Assembly: GCF_026013415.1 (NCBI RefSeq)
Contig: NZ_JAPDOK010000002.1
Location: 62,001-126,000, forward strand
Origin: Sphingomonas caeni
Lineage (GTDB): Bacteria; Pseudomonadota; Alphaproteobacteria; Sphingomonadales; Sphingomonadaceae
Length of the DNA stretch: 64,000 nucleotides
Reading direction: 5' to 3'
Position 1 is the stretch's first letter. Every line of letters starts with the position of its first letter. The notes under the pieces were generated by a model. The model did no database searches and was not told the DNA's origin. It worked only from the letters and a program-made list of their open reading frames with translations. Positions 7,766-15,896 of the stretch are shown piece by piece. The position numbers and the translations under genes are program-made.

Positions 7766-10407
7766 CGCGGCAGCGCGAGGCTTCCCGTCGTCGAGAATCC
7801 GCTCGCCACCCCGGGTGCGCCGGTGCCGGGCTGGCCGCCCCCGACCCAGAGCCGGTGCGCACCGGGTTCGATCCGCATCACGCCCTGATCGTCCGCGAGC
7901 GCGAGATCGCGTGGGGTGAGGCGGAAGGTGAGGGTTCGGCTCTCGCCGGGTTTCAGATGGACGCGCTGGAAACCCTTCAAGGAGCGGATCGGGGCGCCTT
8001 CGCGGCCCGGGCTGGAGAGGTAGAGCTGCGCCACCTCATCACCTTCGCGCTTGCCCGCGTTGCGGACGCGGACCTGGACGGTGAGCGGCTTGCCCGCGGC
8101 GACGCCGGGGGCGAGCTTGAGGTCCGAATAGGCATAGCTTGTGTAGCTGAGCCCATGGCCAAAGGCATATTCCACCGCGCCGGGGAAGTAGCGATAGGTG
8201 CGCCCGGCCATGCTATAGTCGCCGAAGGGGGGCAGGTCCGCGGCCGATTTGTAGAAGGTGACGGGGAGGCGGCCGGAGGGATTGACCGCGCCGCTGAGGA
8301 TTTCGGCGATCGCGGTGCCGCCCGCCTCGCCGGGATACCAGGCCTCGATCACCCCCGCGGCCTTTTCGCCGAGCGCGCCGAGCGAGACTGCCGAGCCGCT
8401 CTGGAGGACGATGATCACCGGCTTGCCAGTCGCCTGCAGCGCGGCGATCAGATCGGCTTGGGCCTCGGGAAGCGCGATGTCGGTGCGGTCGCCGCCGTCG
8501 AAGCCGGGGACCTTGAGCGGCATCTCCTCGCCTTCGAGCCAGGCGCTGAGGCCGGCGAACACAACGATGACGTCGGCGTTCGCGGCGGTCCGCAACGCTT
8601 CGTCGCGCAATGCCGCGACAGGGGCCTTCCACGAGATCGAGAAGGCCGGGCCGAAGCGCGGGGACTTGTGGACGTATTCGAGCGTGAAGGCGCGCGGGCG
8701 CGTGTCGTCGAAATGGACCTTGAAGCTCTTCGCCGCGTCGCCCGAATCCTGGCCGGCAACGGCGGGACCGACCGCGCCGCTGCGCGCCTCGCCCGCGCCC
8801 TCGATCCGCATCACAAAGCCGTCGCTGCTGTTGCGCGCGCCGCGCACGTCGAGGCGGAACTCGTAATCGCCGGGAGCAGGCGGGGTGATGGCGCCCGTCC
8901 AGCGCGCCGAGAATTCGCCCGGATCGACGCCGGGGGCGGGCGCAATCGCGTTCCAGTTATTCTCGATCTCGCGCTCGGTGCGGGTGGCGATTGCAGGCCC
9001 CTTGAATTCGGTGCCGGCGAAGAATTCGAGCTTGAGGCCCGAGCCGAACGCGGTGCGCGGGATGGGGACCGCCAGCTCCTCGACGAAGGGCGAGCCTTGC
9101 GCGAAGGTCACGTTCCCCGCGCCGAATTGGGCGGCCATCCCGTCGAACGGCAGCACCGCGCCAACGGGAGCGCCATTGTAATTGCCTTCGAGCCCGATCA
9201 GCGAGGTCGCGCTGGGGCCGATCACGGCGATCCTGCGGCCCTTGGCGAGCGGCAGGATGCCATTATTCTTGAGCAGCACGATCGAGCTGCGCGCGGCGCG
9301 CAGCGCCAGCGCGCGGTGGGCGGGGCTGTGATTCTCGGTGATCGGGATACTGCTGAACGGCACCATTTCGGGCGGATCGAACATGCCCAACCGCATCCGC
9401 GCGGTGAAGAGCCGCTTCAGGGCGATATCGATCTCGGCCTCGCTGACCAGCCCCTTGGCGACGGCGTCGGGCAGGTCGAGATATTCGTTGCGGAAGTTGC
9501 AGCCGGTGTCGGTCCCCGCCTTGATCGAGAGCGCGGCGCCCTCGGCATTGGTCGCGATGAATTTGTGGCCGGTAGTGATGTCGATGATCGCGCCGCAGTC
9601 CGAGGTGACGAAGCCGGTGAAGCCCCAATCCTTGCGCAGCACCTCCTGAAGCAGGAAGCCGCTGGCGCAGGCGGGTTTTCCGTCGATGGCGTTGTAGGCG
9701 CACATCAGGGAATAGGCGTGCCCTTCGGTGATGCTCTGGCGGAAGGCGGGGAGATAGGTTTCCCAGAGATCCCGGCGGCTGGGATTAACGTTGAAGCCGT
9801 GGCGCAGCGGCTCGGGGCCCGAATGGACCGCGAAATGCTTGGGGGTGGCGATGGCGGCAAAGTATTTCGGGTTGTCGCCCTGGATGCCGCGGATGAAGGG
9901 GACCGCGAGCGTGCCGGTCAAATAGGGGTCCTCGCCCAAAGTCTCCTGCCCGCGGCCCCAGCGCGGATCGCGGAAGATGTTGATGTTGGGCGACCAGAAG
10001 GTGAGGCCGAAATAGCGGGCATAATTGCCTTCGCGCTGCGCCTGGTTGAAGCGCGCGCGGCCCTCGAGCGCGATCACCTGGCCTTCCTTCAGGAACAGAT
10101 CCCTGTCCCAGGTCGCAGCCATGCCGATCGCCTGGGGGAAGACGGTCGCCTCGCCAGCGCGCGCGACGCCATGGAGCGCCTCGTTCCACCAGTCATAGGG
10201 GAGCACGCCGAGCCGCTCGATCCCGGGCGCGGCGTTCTGGAGCTGGCGGACCTTCTCATCGAGCGTCATCCGGCCAACCAGATCGTCGACGCGCATGGCG
10301 ATAGGGGCGTGCGGATCGCGATAGAGCTGCGCCGAGGCGGGCAGCGCCACGGCCAGCAGCGAACCGGCAAGCAGAAGCGAACGGAAGCGCAGCCCCATGA
10401 TCCTCAT
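7762..10407 (-). CDS. Secreted GH3 beta-glucosidase/beta-xylosidase with PA14 domain
   Basis: A protein of 881 residues with a signal peptide ending near ASA-Q (residue 27). The GH3 N-terminal barrel carries the predicted nucleophile D270 in VTSDCGA. The GH3 C-terminal domain is split by a PA14 insertion (about 455-595), and a fibronectin-III-like domain ends the protein. This architecture is typical of periplasmic exo-acting xylosidases/glucosidases that trim oligosaccharides. Two in-frame ATGs (10407 and 10398) are both plausible starts, with GAGG just before the second. It lies 53 bp downstream of the GH43 gene on the same strand. Its stop overlaps the kinase gene stop by 4 nt in convergent orientation. 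Substrate (xylan-type) is inferred from neighbours. Confidence 0.9.
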   Translation of the reverse strand: MRIMGLRFRSLLLAGSLLAVALPASAQLYRDPHAPIAMRVDDLVGRMTLDEKVRQLQNAAPGIERLGVLPYDWWNEALHGVARAGEATVFPQAIGMAATWDRDLFLKEGQVIALEGRARFNQAQREGNYARYFGLTFWSPNINIFRDPRWGRGQETLGEDPYLTGTLAVPFIRGIQGDNPKYFAAIATPKHFAVHSGPEPLRHGFNVNPSRRDLWETYLPAFRQSITEGHAYSLMCAYNAIDGKPACASGFLLQEVLRKDWGFTGFVTSDCGAIIDITTGHKFIATNAEGAALSIKAGTDTGCNFRNEYLDLPDAVAKGLVSEAEIDIALKRLFTARMRLGMFDPPEMVPFSSIPITENHSPAHRALALRAARSSIVLLKNNGILPLAKGRRIAVIGPSATSLIGLEGNYNGAPVGAVLPFDGMAAQFGAGNVTFAQGSPFVEELAVPIPRTAFGSGLKLEFFAGTEFKGPAIATRTEREIENNWNAIAPAPGVDPGEFSARWTGAITPPAPGDYEFRLDVRGARNSSDGFVMRIEGAGEARSGAVGPAVAGQDSGDAAKSFKVHFDDTRPRAFTLEYVHKSPRFGPAFSISWKAPVAALRDEALRTAANADVIVVFAGLSAWLEGEEMPLKVPGFDGGDRTDIALPEAQADLIAALQATGKPVIIVLQSGSAVSLGALGEKAAGVIEAWYPGEAGGTAIAEILSGAVNPSGRLPVTFYKSAADLPPFGDYSMAGRTYRYFPGAVEYAFGHGLSYTSYAYSDLKLAPGVAAGKPLTVQVRVRNAGKREGDEVAQLYLSSPGREGAPIRSLKGFQRVHLKPGESRTLTFRLTPRDLALADDQGVMRIEPGAHRLWVGGGQPGTGAPGVASGFSTTGSLALPR

Positions 10408-10419
10408 CCCTTTGGCTAT

Positions 10420-10430
10420 TTGTCGGACAA
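10420..10430. promoter_or_regulatory. Perfect palindrome TTGTCGGACAA upstream of GH3 gene
   Basis: TTGTC-G-GACAA is a perfect 11-bp dyad 13 nt upstream of the GH3 start, in the gap between the GH43 and GH3 genes. The form TTGTCnGACAA resembles sites of FadR-type GntR regulators. Whether it is an operator is inference. Confidence 0.4.
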
Positions 10431-10460
10431 GTGGTTCGGGGAAGGCGTGTCTGTCAATCG

Positions 10461-12056
10461 CTAGAGCGCCCGGAACGCGAAGTTGCGGAACCGCGCCTTG
10501 CCGGTGCCCGCCGAATAGAGGCCGGGGCGCAGCATCAGGAAACCGCCGCGGACATTGTGGTGATAGCCCGACACCTCCATGCCGCGATCGAAGCGCTTCC
10601 AGGTCTTCCCGCCATCACCACTGGTGTCATAGGTGACGATGTGGCGGTCGTTGGTGACGCGCATCCTCAAGCTGCGGCCGTACGGGTTGGCGGGGCGGCC
10701 GCGCTCGATGCCATATTGGTGGGTGACGAAGCGCTTCTCGTCGAAGCCGAGCCCGCAATAGAGCGCGCGGTCATAGAAGAGGACGAGGCCCGCGACGCCG
10801 CCCGCCTCGAGCTCGATATCGCATTCGAAGCGATAGGCCTGATCGCCCGCGACGAGCAGGAGGGGCGAGGAATCGCTGGGGGCCTTGCCGCGGGCTTCGA
10901 GGATCAGGGTGTTGCCCTCGATCCTGGCGCGCGAGGCTTCGTCGGCTTCGGGGCGGAAGAAGTTCCATTTGCGCCCGAGCGCGAGGGTCGAGAAATCGTC
11001 GCTGAGCGGCTGGCCGTGGGGGAGCGCGGTGCCGCCTCTGGGCTTGGCGATCGGCCTGGACAGGTCGCCGCCCTTCATCCGGAACCAGCCGTCCTTGGTC
11101 CACTCCACGGGGTCGAGCAGGGTCTGGCGGCCGAGGGTCCAATAGCCATTCTCGAAGCCGTGATAGACCGACCACCAGCTGCCGTCGGGCGCATCGACCA
11201 AGGTCGCGTGGCCGCGCGACCACCACTTCTCGTCCAGATGGGTGGTGCGGACGATCGGGTTGTGCGGGCAATGCTCCCACGGCCCGTGGATCGATTTCGA
11301 GCGCGCGGCGATGACCATATGCCCGGTGGGCGGACCCGCAGTGCCGCCGACCGCGGTGATCAGGTAGAAATAGTCACCGTGGCGGGTAATCTTGGGGCCT
11401 TCGGGCGAGAAGCCCTCGACCACCCAATCCTCCGGGTAATGCCAGGGGTCATAGACATGCTCGGGCTCGCCGATCCGCGACAGGCCGTCGTCGGAGAGGC
11501 GGACACGGTCGCCGCCCGAGAGGAACAGCCAGCGCGACCCGTCCTCGCCCACGGCGTGGCCGGGATCGATATGATTGGGCAAATGAAGGTCTATGGGATC
11601 GCTCCACGGCCCCTCGATCCGGTCGGCCCAGATGACGTAGCTGGTGTTGGGGCTGGCCTTGACGGGGATGTAGAGGAAATAGCGGCCATTATGCTTCGCC
11701 AGATCGGGAGCCCAGACCGAGCCGATATTCTTGTTGAGCGCCGCGGTGACCGGCTGCCAGTTCACCAGATCGCGCGAATGCCAGATGACCAGCCCCGGAT
11801 AGGAATCGAAGGTCGAGAAGGTCATGTAATAGTCCGACCCGTCCTTGAGGATCGTCGGATCGGGATGGTCGCCCGCCATCAGCGGGTTGAGATAGGTGCC
11901 GTTGCCGAGATCGGCGATCCGCTGATTGTCGAAGCCGCGCTTCCAGGGCGAGCGGGCAGCGGCCGGGGCCGCCTCGGCCGTTCCGCTCCCCAGCGCGGCC
12001 GCGCCCGGGAGCGCCAGCCCCGCCACGATTGCATCGCGCCGCGTCAACTCTACCAT
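10461..12056 (-). CDS. Secreted GH43 beta-xylosidase/arabinofuranosidase
   Basis: A protein of 531 residues with a twin-arginine-like leader (LTRRDAIVAGLALPGAAALG). The five-bladed propeller of GH43 carries the expected acidic triad: D66 (HPDPTI, base), D164 (HIDPGH, pKa modulator) and E219 (FSPEGP, acid). A C-terminal beta-sandwich (about 350-530) matches the concanavalin-like module common in GH43. The start ATG has a good AGGAGAGG site. It is the first gene of a GH43-GH3 operon and diverges from an esterase gene across 67 bp. Likely role: releasing xylose or arabinose from xylan side chains outside the cytoplasm. The exact linkage cannot be read from sequence. Confidence 0.9.
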   Translation of the reverse strand: MVELTRRDAIVAGLALPGAAALGSGTAEAAPAAARSPWKRGFDNQRIADLGNGTYLNPLMAGDHPDPTILKDGSDYYMTFSTFDSYPGLVIWHSRDLVNWQPVTAALNKNIGSVWAPDLAKHNGRYFLYIPVKASPNTSYVIWADRIEGPWSDPIDLHLPNHIDPGHAVGEDGSRWLFLSGGDRVRLSDDGLSRIGEPEHVYDPWHYPEDWVVEGFSPEGPKITRHGDYFYLITAVGGTAGPPTGHMVIAARSKSIHGPWEHCPHNPIVRTTHLDEKWWSRGHATLVDAPDGSWWSVYHGFENGYWTLGRQTLLDPVEWTKDGWFRMKGGDLSRPIAKPRGGTALPHGQPLSDDFSTLALGRKWNFFRPEADEASRARIEGNTLILEARGKAPSDSSPLLLVAGDQAYRFECDIELEAGGVAGLVLFYDRALYCGLGFDEKRFVTHQYGIERGRPANPYGRSLRMRVTNDRHIVTYDTSGDGGKTWKRFDRGMEVSGYHHNVRGGFLMLRPGLYSAGTGKARFRNFAFRAL

Positions 12057-12089
12057 GTGCCTCTCCTGTCATGGCCGAGCATGGCCTTA

Positions 12090-12105
12090 TGACACCGGTT
12101 TCTCA
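12090..12105. promoter_or_regulatory. Candidate operator in divergent GH43/esterase promoter region
   Basis: TGACACCGGTTTCTCA is an imperfect dyad centred on ACCGGT in the short divergent region between the GH43 and esterase starts. Its position would allow one regulator to control both directions. It resembles LacI-family half-site spacing, but no regulator gene is adjacent. Confidence 0.3.
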
Positions 12106-12126
12106 AGCGCCAAAATGGAGCGAATG

Positions 12127-13083
12127 ATGGAGTTTGACCGCCGATCGCTGCTCGGCATGGCCGCCGGCGCCGCGATCCTTTCGACGCGCGAGGCGCGCGC
12201 GGGGAATGAGCCGGAGAGGATCCTGCTCTGGCCCGGAACGCCCTCCGGCGCGCCGGAGATCCTGCCGGTCGAGGAGATCAAGGAATGGGGATCCGATCCC
12301 GCCAACCCCGACCGATCGCGGCGGGGAATCGCCCGGCCCTGGATCGAAGTCTTCCGCCCGGCCCGGCCCAATGGCGCGGCGATGATGGTGATCCCCGGCG
12401 GCGGCTATGCGTGGGTATGGATGGAGAAGGAGGGCTATGACGTCGCCCGCTGGCTCGCCGGGCAGGGCTATACCGCGTTCGTGCTCACCTATCGGCTGCC
12501 GGGCGAGGGCTGGGCGGACCGTGCCAATGTGCCGCTTGCCGACGCGCAGCGTGGCGTCCGGCTGATCCGCTCGCAGGCGAAGGCCTATGGAATCGATCCC
12601 GAGCGCGTCGGGGTGATGGGCTTTTCCGCGGGAGGGCATCTGGCCGCCGATCTGCTCGCGCGGTTCGCGGCGAAGACCTATGCGCCGGTCGACGATGCCG
12701 ATGCCTTGCCGGCGCGGCCCTTTCTTGCCGCCCCCATCTATCCGGTGATCAGCATGTCGGCGCCCTATGCCCATCCCGGTTCGCGCGACGCGCTGCTGGG
12801 CCCGAACCCGAGCGCGGCGCTGGAGGCCGAGCATTCGCCCGACCGCAACGTGCCCGCCGATGCGCCGCCCTGCTTCATCGTCCATGCCGATGAGGATTTC
12901 GTGCCGACCGAGAACAGCCTGCTGCTCCACGCAGCGATGCGCGCGCGCAAGCGGCCGGTGGAGCTGCATATCTTCGGCGAGGGCGGGCATGGCTTTGCGC
13001 TCAGGAACATCGCGGGCAAGCCGGTGAGCGCCTGGCCCGATCTGTTCCTGCGCTGGGCGAAGGCGATGGGGCTACCGCGCTAG
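12127..13083 (+). CDS. Secreted alpha/beta-hydrolase, acetyl-xylan-esterase-like
   Basis: A protein of 318 residues with a twin-arginine-like signal (FDRRSLLGMAAGAAIL). The alpha/beta-hydrolase core has an oxyanion segment IPGGGYAWV, nucleophile elbow GFSAGGH, acid in HADEDFVP and a C-terminal histidine in GGHGFAL. This is the BD-FAE/acetyl-xylan esterase type that removes acetyl or other acyl groups from hemicellulose. It lies beside the GH43-GH3 operon, so it likely completes a small hemicellulose-debranching set. The start at 12127 has GGAG six bases before it; ATGs at 12124 and 12115 are alternatives. Confidence 0.85.
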   Translation: MEFDRRSLLGMAAGAAILSTREARAGNEPERILLWPGTPSGAPEILPVEEIKEWGSDPANPDRSRRGIARPWIEVFRPARPNGAAMMVIPGGGYAWVWMEKEGYDVARWLAGQGYTAFVLTYRLPGEGWADRANVPLADAQRGVRLIRSQAKAYGIDPERVGVMGFSAGGHLAADLLARFAAKTYAPVDDADALPARPFLAAPIYPVISMSAPYAHPGSRDALLGPNPSAALEAEHSPDRNVPADAPPCFIVHADEDFVPTENSLLLHAAMRARKRPVELHIFGEGGHGFALRNIAGKPVSAWPDLFLRWAKAMGLPR

Positions 13084-13220
13084 AGCGGGACGGCTCCAAA
13101 GTGGATCGTCATCCCGGCGAAAGCCGGGACCCAGGGTCGCAGGCGATTCGCTGTTTGGCTCTGGGTCCCGGCTTTCGCCGGGATGACGGAAAGGGTTCAA
13201 CCTGATCCTGTCCCGTTCTA
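13081..13220. repeat. REP-like nested palindrome
   Basis: Two perfect 27-nt complementary arms lie at 13108-13134 and 13161-13187, separated by 26 nt. Each contains CATCCCGGCGAAAGCCGGGA, itself a small palindrome. An outer 11-nt pair (13081-13091 with 13210-13220, one G:T) nests around them, giving a 140-bp symmetric element. The CATCCCGGCGAAAGCCGGG core is widespread as an intergenic REP in alphaproteobacteria. It may also act as a terminator for the esterase gene. Confidence 0.85.
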
Positions 13221-13325
13221 GAGTGGCGCATCCTGCGTGACTGGCGAGTCGGATGGAGCACCATCGGGGAGCGCGGGAATGAAACGCCGCATCGCCTGGG
13301 CATCTTCGCAACAAGGAGAATCCCC

Positions 13326-14021
13326 ATGGCTGAACTGTCGCCGATCCATATCGCCTTCCTCCTTTATCCCAATGTCACCCAGCTCGACCTGACCGGTCCT
13401 GCGCAGGTGCTGTCGCGGCTGGGCAACGCCAGGGTCGATCTGGTGGCGAAGACGCTGGGGCCGGTATCGACCGATGCCCAGTTCGAGCTGCTGCCGACGG
13501 CGAGCTTCGACGATGTGACGCGCACCGATATCCTGTGCGTGCCCGGCGGCTTCGGCACGGTCGCGGCGATGGAGGACCGCGCGACGCTCGACTGGCTCAG
13601 GCAGGTGGGAGGGAGCGCGTCCTGGGTGACGAGCGTGTGCACGGGCTCGCTGCTGCTGGCGGCGGCGGGGCTGCTCGAAGGCTATCGCGCGACCTCGCAC
13701 TGGGCATCGCGCGATCAGCTTGCCTGGTTCGGGGTCGAGCCCGTCGCCGAGCGGGTGGTGTTCGACCGCAACCGGGTGACCGGCGGGGGCGTGACCGCGG
13801 GGATCGACTTCGCGCTGGCGCTGACCGCCGCGATCCGGGGCGAGGAACATGCACGCTTCGTCCAGCTCAGCCTCGAATACGATCCTGCGCCTCCCTTCGA
13901 TTCGGGATCGCCCGACACCGCGAGCGCCGAGACGCTGGCGCGCTACCGGGCGATGGTCGACCGGTTCGCGCCGGGGCGGGCGGAGAAGGTGCGCGGTATC
14001 GCGGAGGCGCTGCGTGGCTGA
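13326..14021 (+). CDS. DJ-1/PfpI family protein, isonitrile-hydratase-like
   Basis: A protein of 231 residues with the class I glutamine amidotransferase-like fold of the DJ-1/PfpI superfamily. D21 in LDLTGPAQ, a CVPGGFG turn and the nucleophile elbow VTSVCTGS with C105 fit the isonitrile hydratase (InhA) subgroup, which converts isonitriles to N-substituted formamides. It lacks the C-terminal AraC domain of GlxA-type regulators, which favours an enzyme. It overlaps the P450 gene by 8 nt (GTGGCTGA), implying coupled translation. The substrate is unproven; related proteins can also be aldehyde-detoxifying or of unknown function. Confidence 0.75.
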   Translation: MAELSPIHIAFLLYPNVTQLDLTGPAQVLSRLGNARVDLVAKTLGPVSTDAQFELLPTASFDDVTRTDILCVPGGFGTVAAMEDRATLDWLRQVGGSASWVTSVCTGSLLLAAAGLLEGYRATSHWASRDQLAWFGVEPVAERVVFDRNRVTGGGVTAGIDFALALTAAIRGEEHARFVQLSLEYDPAPPFDSGSPDTASAETLARYRAMVDRFAPGRAEKVRGIAEALRG

Positions 14022-15357
14022 GCGCTTCGTCCCCGTCCATCCGCCGCGCACCGCCCGCCCGGCGGCGGCGTGGAAGGGGCTGGTCAACGAGCATTCGCGC
14101 AATTCGGTCGCGGGATGGTCCGATGCGGCGTTCACCGAATGGCATGTCCGGCGCAATATCCTCGGAATCATCGTCCATATCCCGCGCCACCCCGACGCGA
14201 TCGAGCGGGTACTGCTGACCAACGCGGCCAATTACGAAAAGCCGCGGCTGGTGAAGAAGGTGATCGCGCCGCTGATCGGGCGCGGGCTGGTGAGCTCGGA
14301 CGGCGAGCTGTGGCGGACCCAGCGCAAGATCGTCGCGCCCAGCTTCGCGCCGGGGGCGGTGGCGAAGCTGACCGGGCTGATCGCCAAGGCCGCCGAGCGG
14401 AGCGTTGCGGGCTGGCCGGCGAGCGGGCGGATCGATGTCGCGCGGACGGCGACCGACACGACGATGCGGATCATCGCCGAGGCGCTCTTTTCGGGCGATC
14501 CCCGGCTGACGACCAGCCAAGCCGCCGATCATATCGAGGCGGCGCTGATCGCGGCGGGGCAGGTGCGGCTGTTCGCGGTGCTGGGGCTGACCTGGCTCAA
14601 GCTCGGGCATGTGGCGCGCGCGGGCGAGCGCGGGCGGCGCTTCCTGCGCGCGACGCTGACGACAATCGTCCGCGAGCGCGGGACCGAGGGCGGGGACGAC
14701 TTTATCGGCGGGGTGATCCGCAACCTCCACACGCGCTTCCCGGCCGAGGAGGCGACGATGCTGGCGGTCGACAATGCCGCGACCTTCTATGTCGCGGGGC
14801 ACGAGACCACGGCGAACGCGCTGGCGTGGAGCGCCTATCTGATGGCGGGCGCGCCTCAAGTGCAGGAGCGCGCGCGGGCCGAGGCGGTGGCGGCGCTTTC
14901 GGGCGATCCCGAGACTTTGCCCGAGCGATTGCCCTATCTTCGGCAGATCCTCGACGAGGCGCTGCGCCTCTATCCGCCCGCGCCGCGCTTCGAGCGCGAG
15001 GCGATGGCCGATGACGAACTGCATGGCGTGCCGATCCGGAAGGGCGAGCTGATCTCGGTCTGGCCCTGGCTGCTCCACCGGCATCGGGGGCTGTGGGAGG
15101 ATGCCGATGCCTTCGATCCCGACCGATTCGCAGCCGGCCGCGAGGGCGAGCGGCACCGGTTCCAATATATTCCGTTCGGCGGAGGGCCGCGCGTCTGCGT
15201 GGGCGCGCGGTTCGCGACGGTGGAGGCGCTGGTGATCCTGGCGCACTGGCTCGCCAGCCGGCGCTTCGCCTTGGCCGAGGGGTTCGCGGTCGAGCCGCTG
15301 GGAAGCGTGACGCTGAGGCCCAAGGATGGGCTGATGCTCGACGTTTCGCCGCTGTGA
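14014..15357 (+). CDS. Cytochrome P450
   Basis: A soluble bacterial P450 of 447 residues. Landmarks are the I-helix oxygen-activation motif AGHETT (261-266), the K-helix ExxR (E315-R318, EALRLYPPAPRF) and the haem loop FGGGPRVCVG with thiolate C395. The GTG start at 14014 lies 8 nt inside the preceding gene and has GGAGG upstream. No ferredoxin or reductase is adjacent, so electron partners must be encoded elsewhere. The substrate is unknown. Coupling to an isonitrile-hydratase-like gene suggests oxidation of the same compound, but this is inference. Confidence 0.93.
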   Translation: MAERFVPVHPPRTARPAAAWKGLVNEHSRNSVAGWSDAAFTEWHVRRNILGIIVHIPRHPDAIERVLLTNAANYEKPRLVKKVIAPLIGRGLVSSDGELWRTQRKIVAPSFAPGAVAKLTGLIAKAAERSVAGWPASGRIDVARTATDTTMRIIAEALFSGDPRLTTSQAADHIEAALIAAGQVRLFAVLGLTWLKLGHVARAGERGRRFLRATLTTIVRERGTEGGDDFIGGVIRNLHTRFPAEEATMLAVDNAATFYVAGHETTANALAWSAYLMAGAPQVQERARAEAVAALSGDPETLPERLPYLRQILDEALRLYPPAPRFEREAMADDELHGVPIRKGELISVWPWLLHRHRGLWEDADAFDPDRFAAGREGERHRFQYIPFGGGPRVCVGARFATVEALVILAHWLASRRFALAEGFAVEPLGSVTLRPKDGLMLDVSPL

Positions 15358-15896
15358 TCGCTGCCGATGCCGAGCGGCTGACAATCCTGACCGATACCGG
15401 CGCGGCCGGAGCGGGGGGATTCATTGCCTTCAGAGGATGCGGCTCGCGATTGACCGTCGATCATCCGCTGCTGCACGACAAGCCGCTCGCGCACATCGAA
15501 CTCGAGCTGGTTTGGCAAGATTTTCCAGGGACGCGCGGCGGGCTGGGCAAATATTATCGAGGCTATCGGCTCGATCCGCCGATCCGGAATGGCAGCTTCG
15601 TGGTGCGCGTCACCGCGCCGCTGGCCGGCTGGACCGATAGCGGGCGCTCCCTGAAGCTGCTCGGCGCAGGCGGGCGGACCTGGTTCGAACTGACGGCACG
15701 GGGTGCGAAGCGGGTCGGCGCGATGCCGCTGACGCTCGAACTGGTCGCGCCGGTTCAGGGCTTTGGCGACGACGCCTATCCGGCCGCGATCGCCGACGCA
15801 TCGCTGCGCGCGGCGCAGGGCGAGCGGGTGGTGCTGCCCAATCCGCCCTGGCGGGCGATGGTCTCGCGGATCGGGCTGCGCGTGGCGCCGGCCTAG
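15354..15896 (+). CDS. Uncharacterised protein resembling a segment of a contractile-tail baseplate protein
   Basis: A frame of 180 residues starting with GTG in a GTGA overlap with the P450 stop; no clear ribosome-binding site is visible. The pattern (HIELELVWQDFPG, LGKYYRGY, then LTLELVAPVQGFGDDAYP and VVLPNPPWRAM) resembles the middle part of baseplate-J-like proteins of extracellular contractile injection systems and phage tails. In those, an FGH-x-YP motif is followed by LPNPP. Those proteins are several times longer, and no other tail gene is near, so this would be a detached domain or remnant. The resemblance is from pattern memory and not a search. It ends 4 nt inside the stop of udgX on the other strand. 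Confidence 0.55.
   Translation: MIAADAERLTILTDTGAAGAGGFIAFRGCGSRLTVDHPLLHDKPLAHIELELVWQDFPGTRGGLGKYYRGYRLDPPIRNGSFVVRVTAPLAGWTDSGRSLKLLGAGGRTWFELTARGAKRVGAMPLTLELVAPVQGFGDDAYPAAIADASLRAAQGERVVLPNPPWRAMVSRIGLRVAPA

Noticed and set aside
7855..10464. Sense open frame of 869 codons opposite the GH3 gene
   Set aside because: The GH3 gene on the other strand carries a full domain set and a signal peptide; this frame has low-complexity Arg/Asp/Gly content only.
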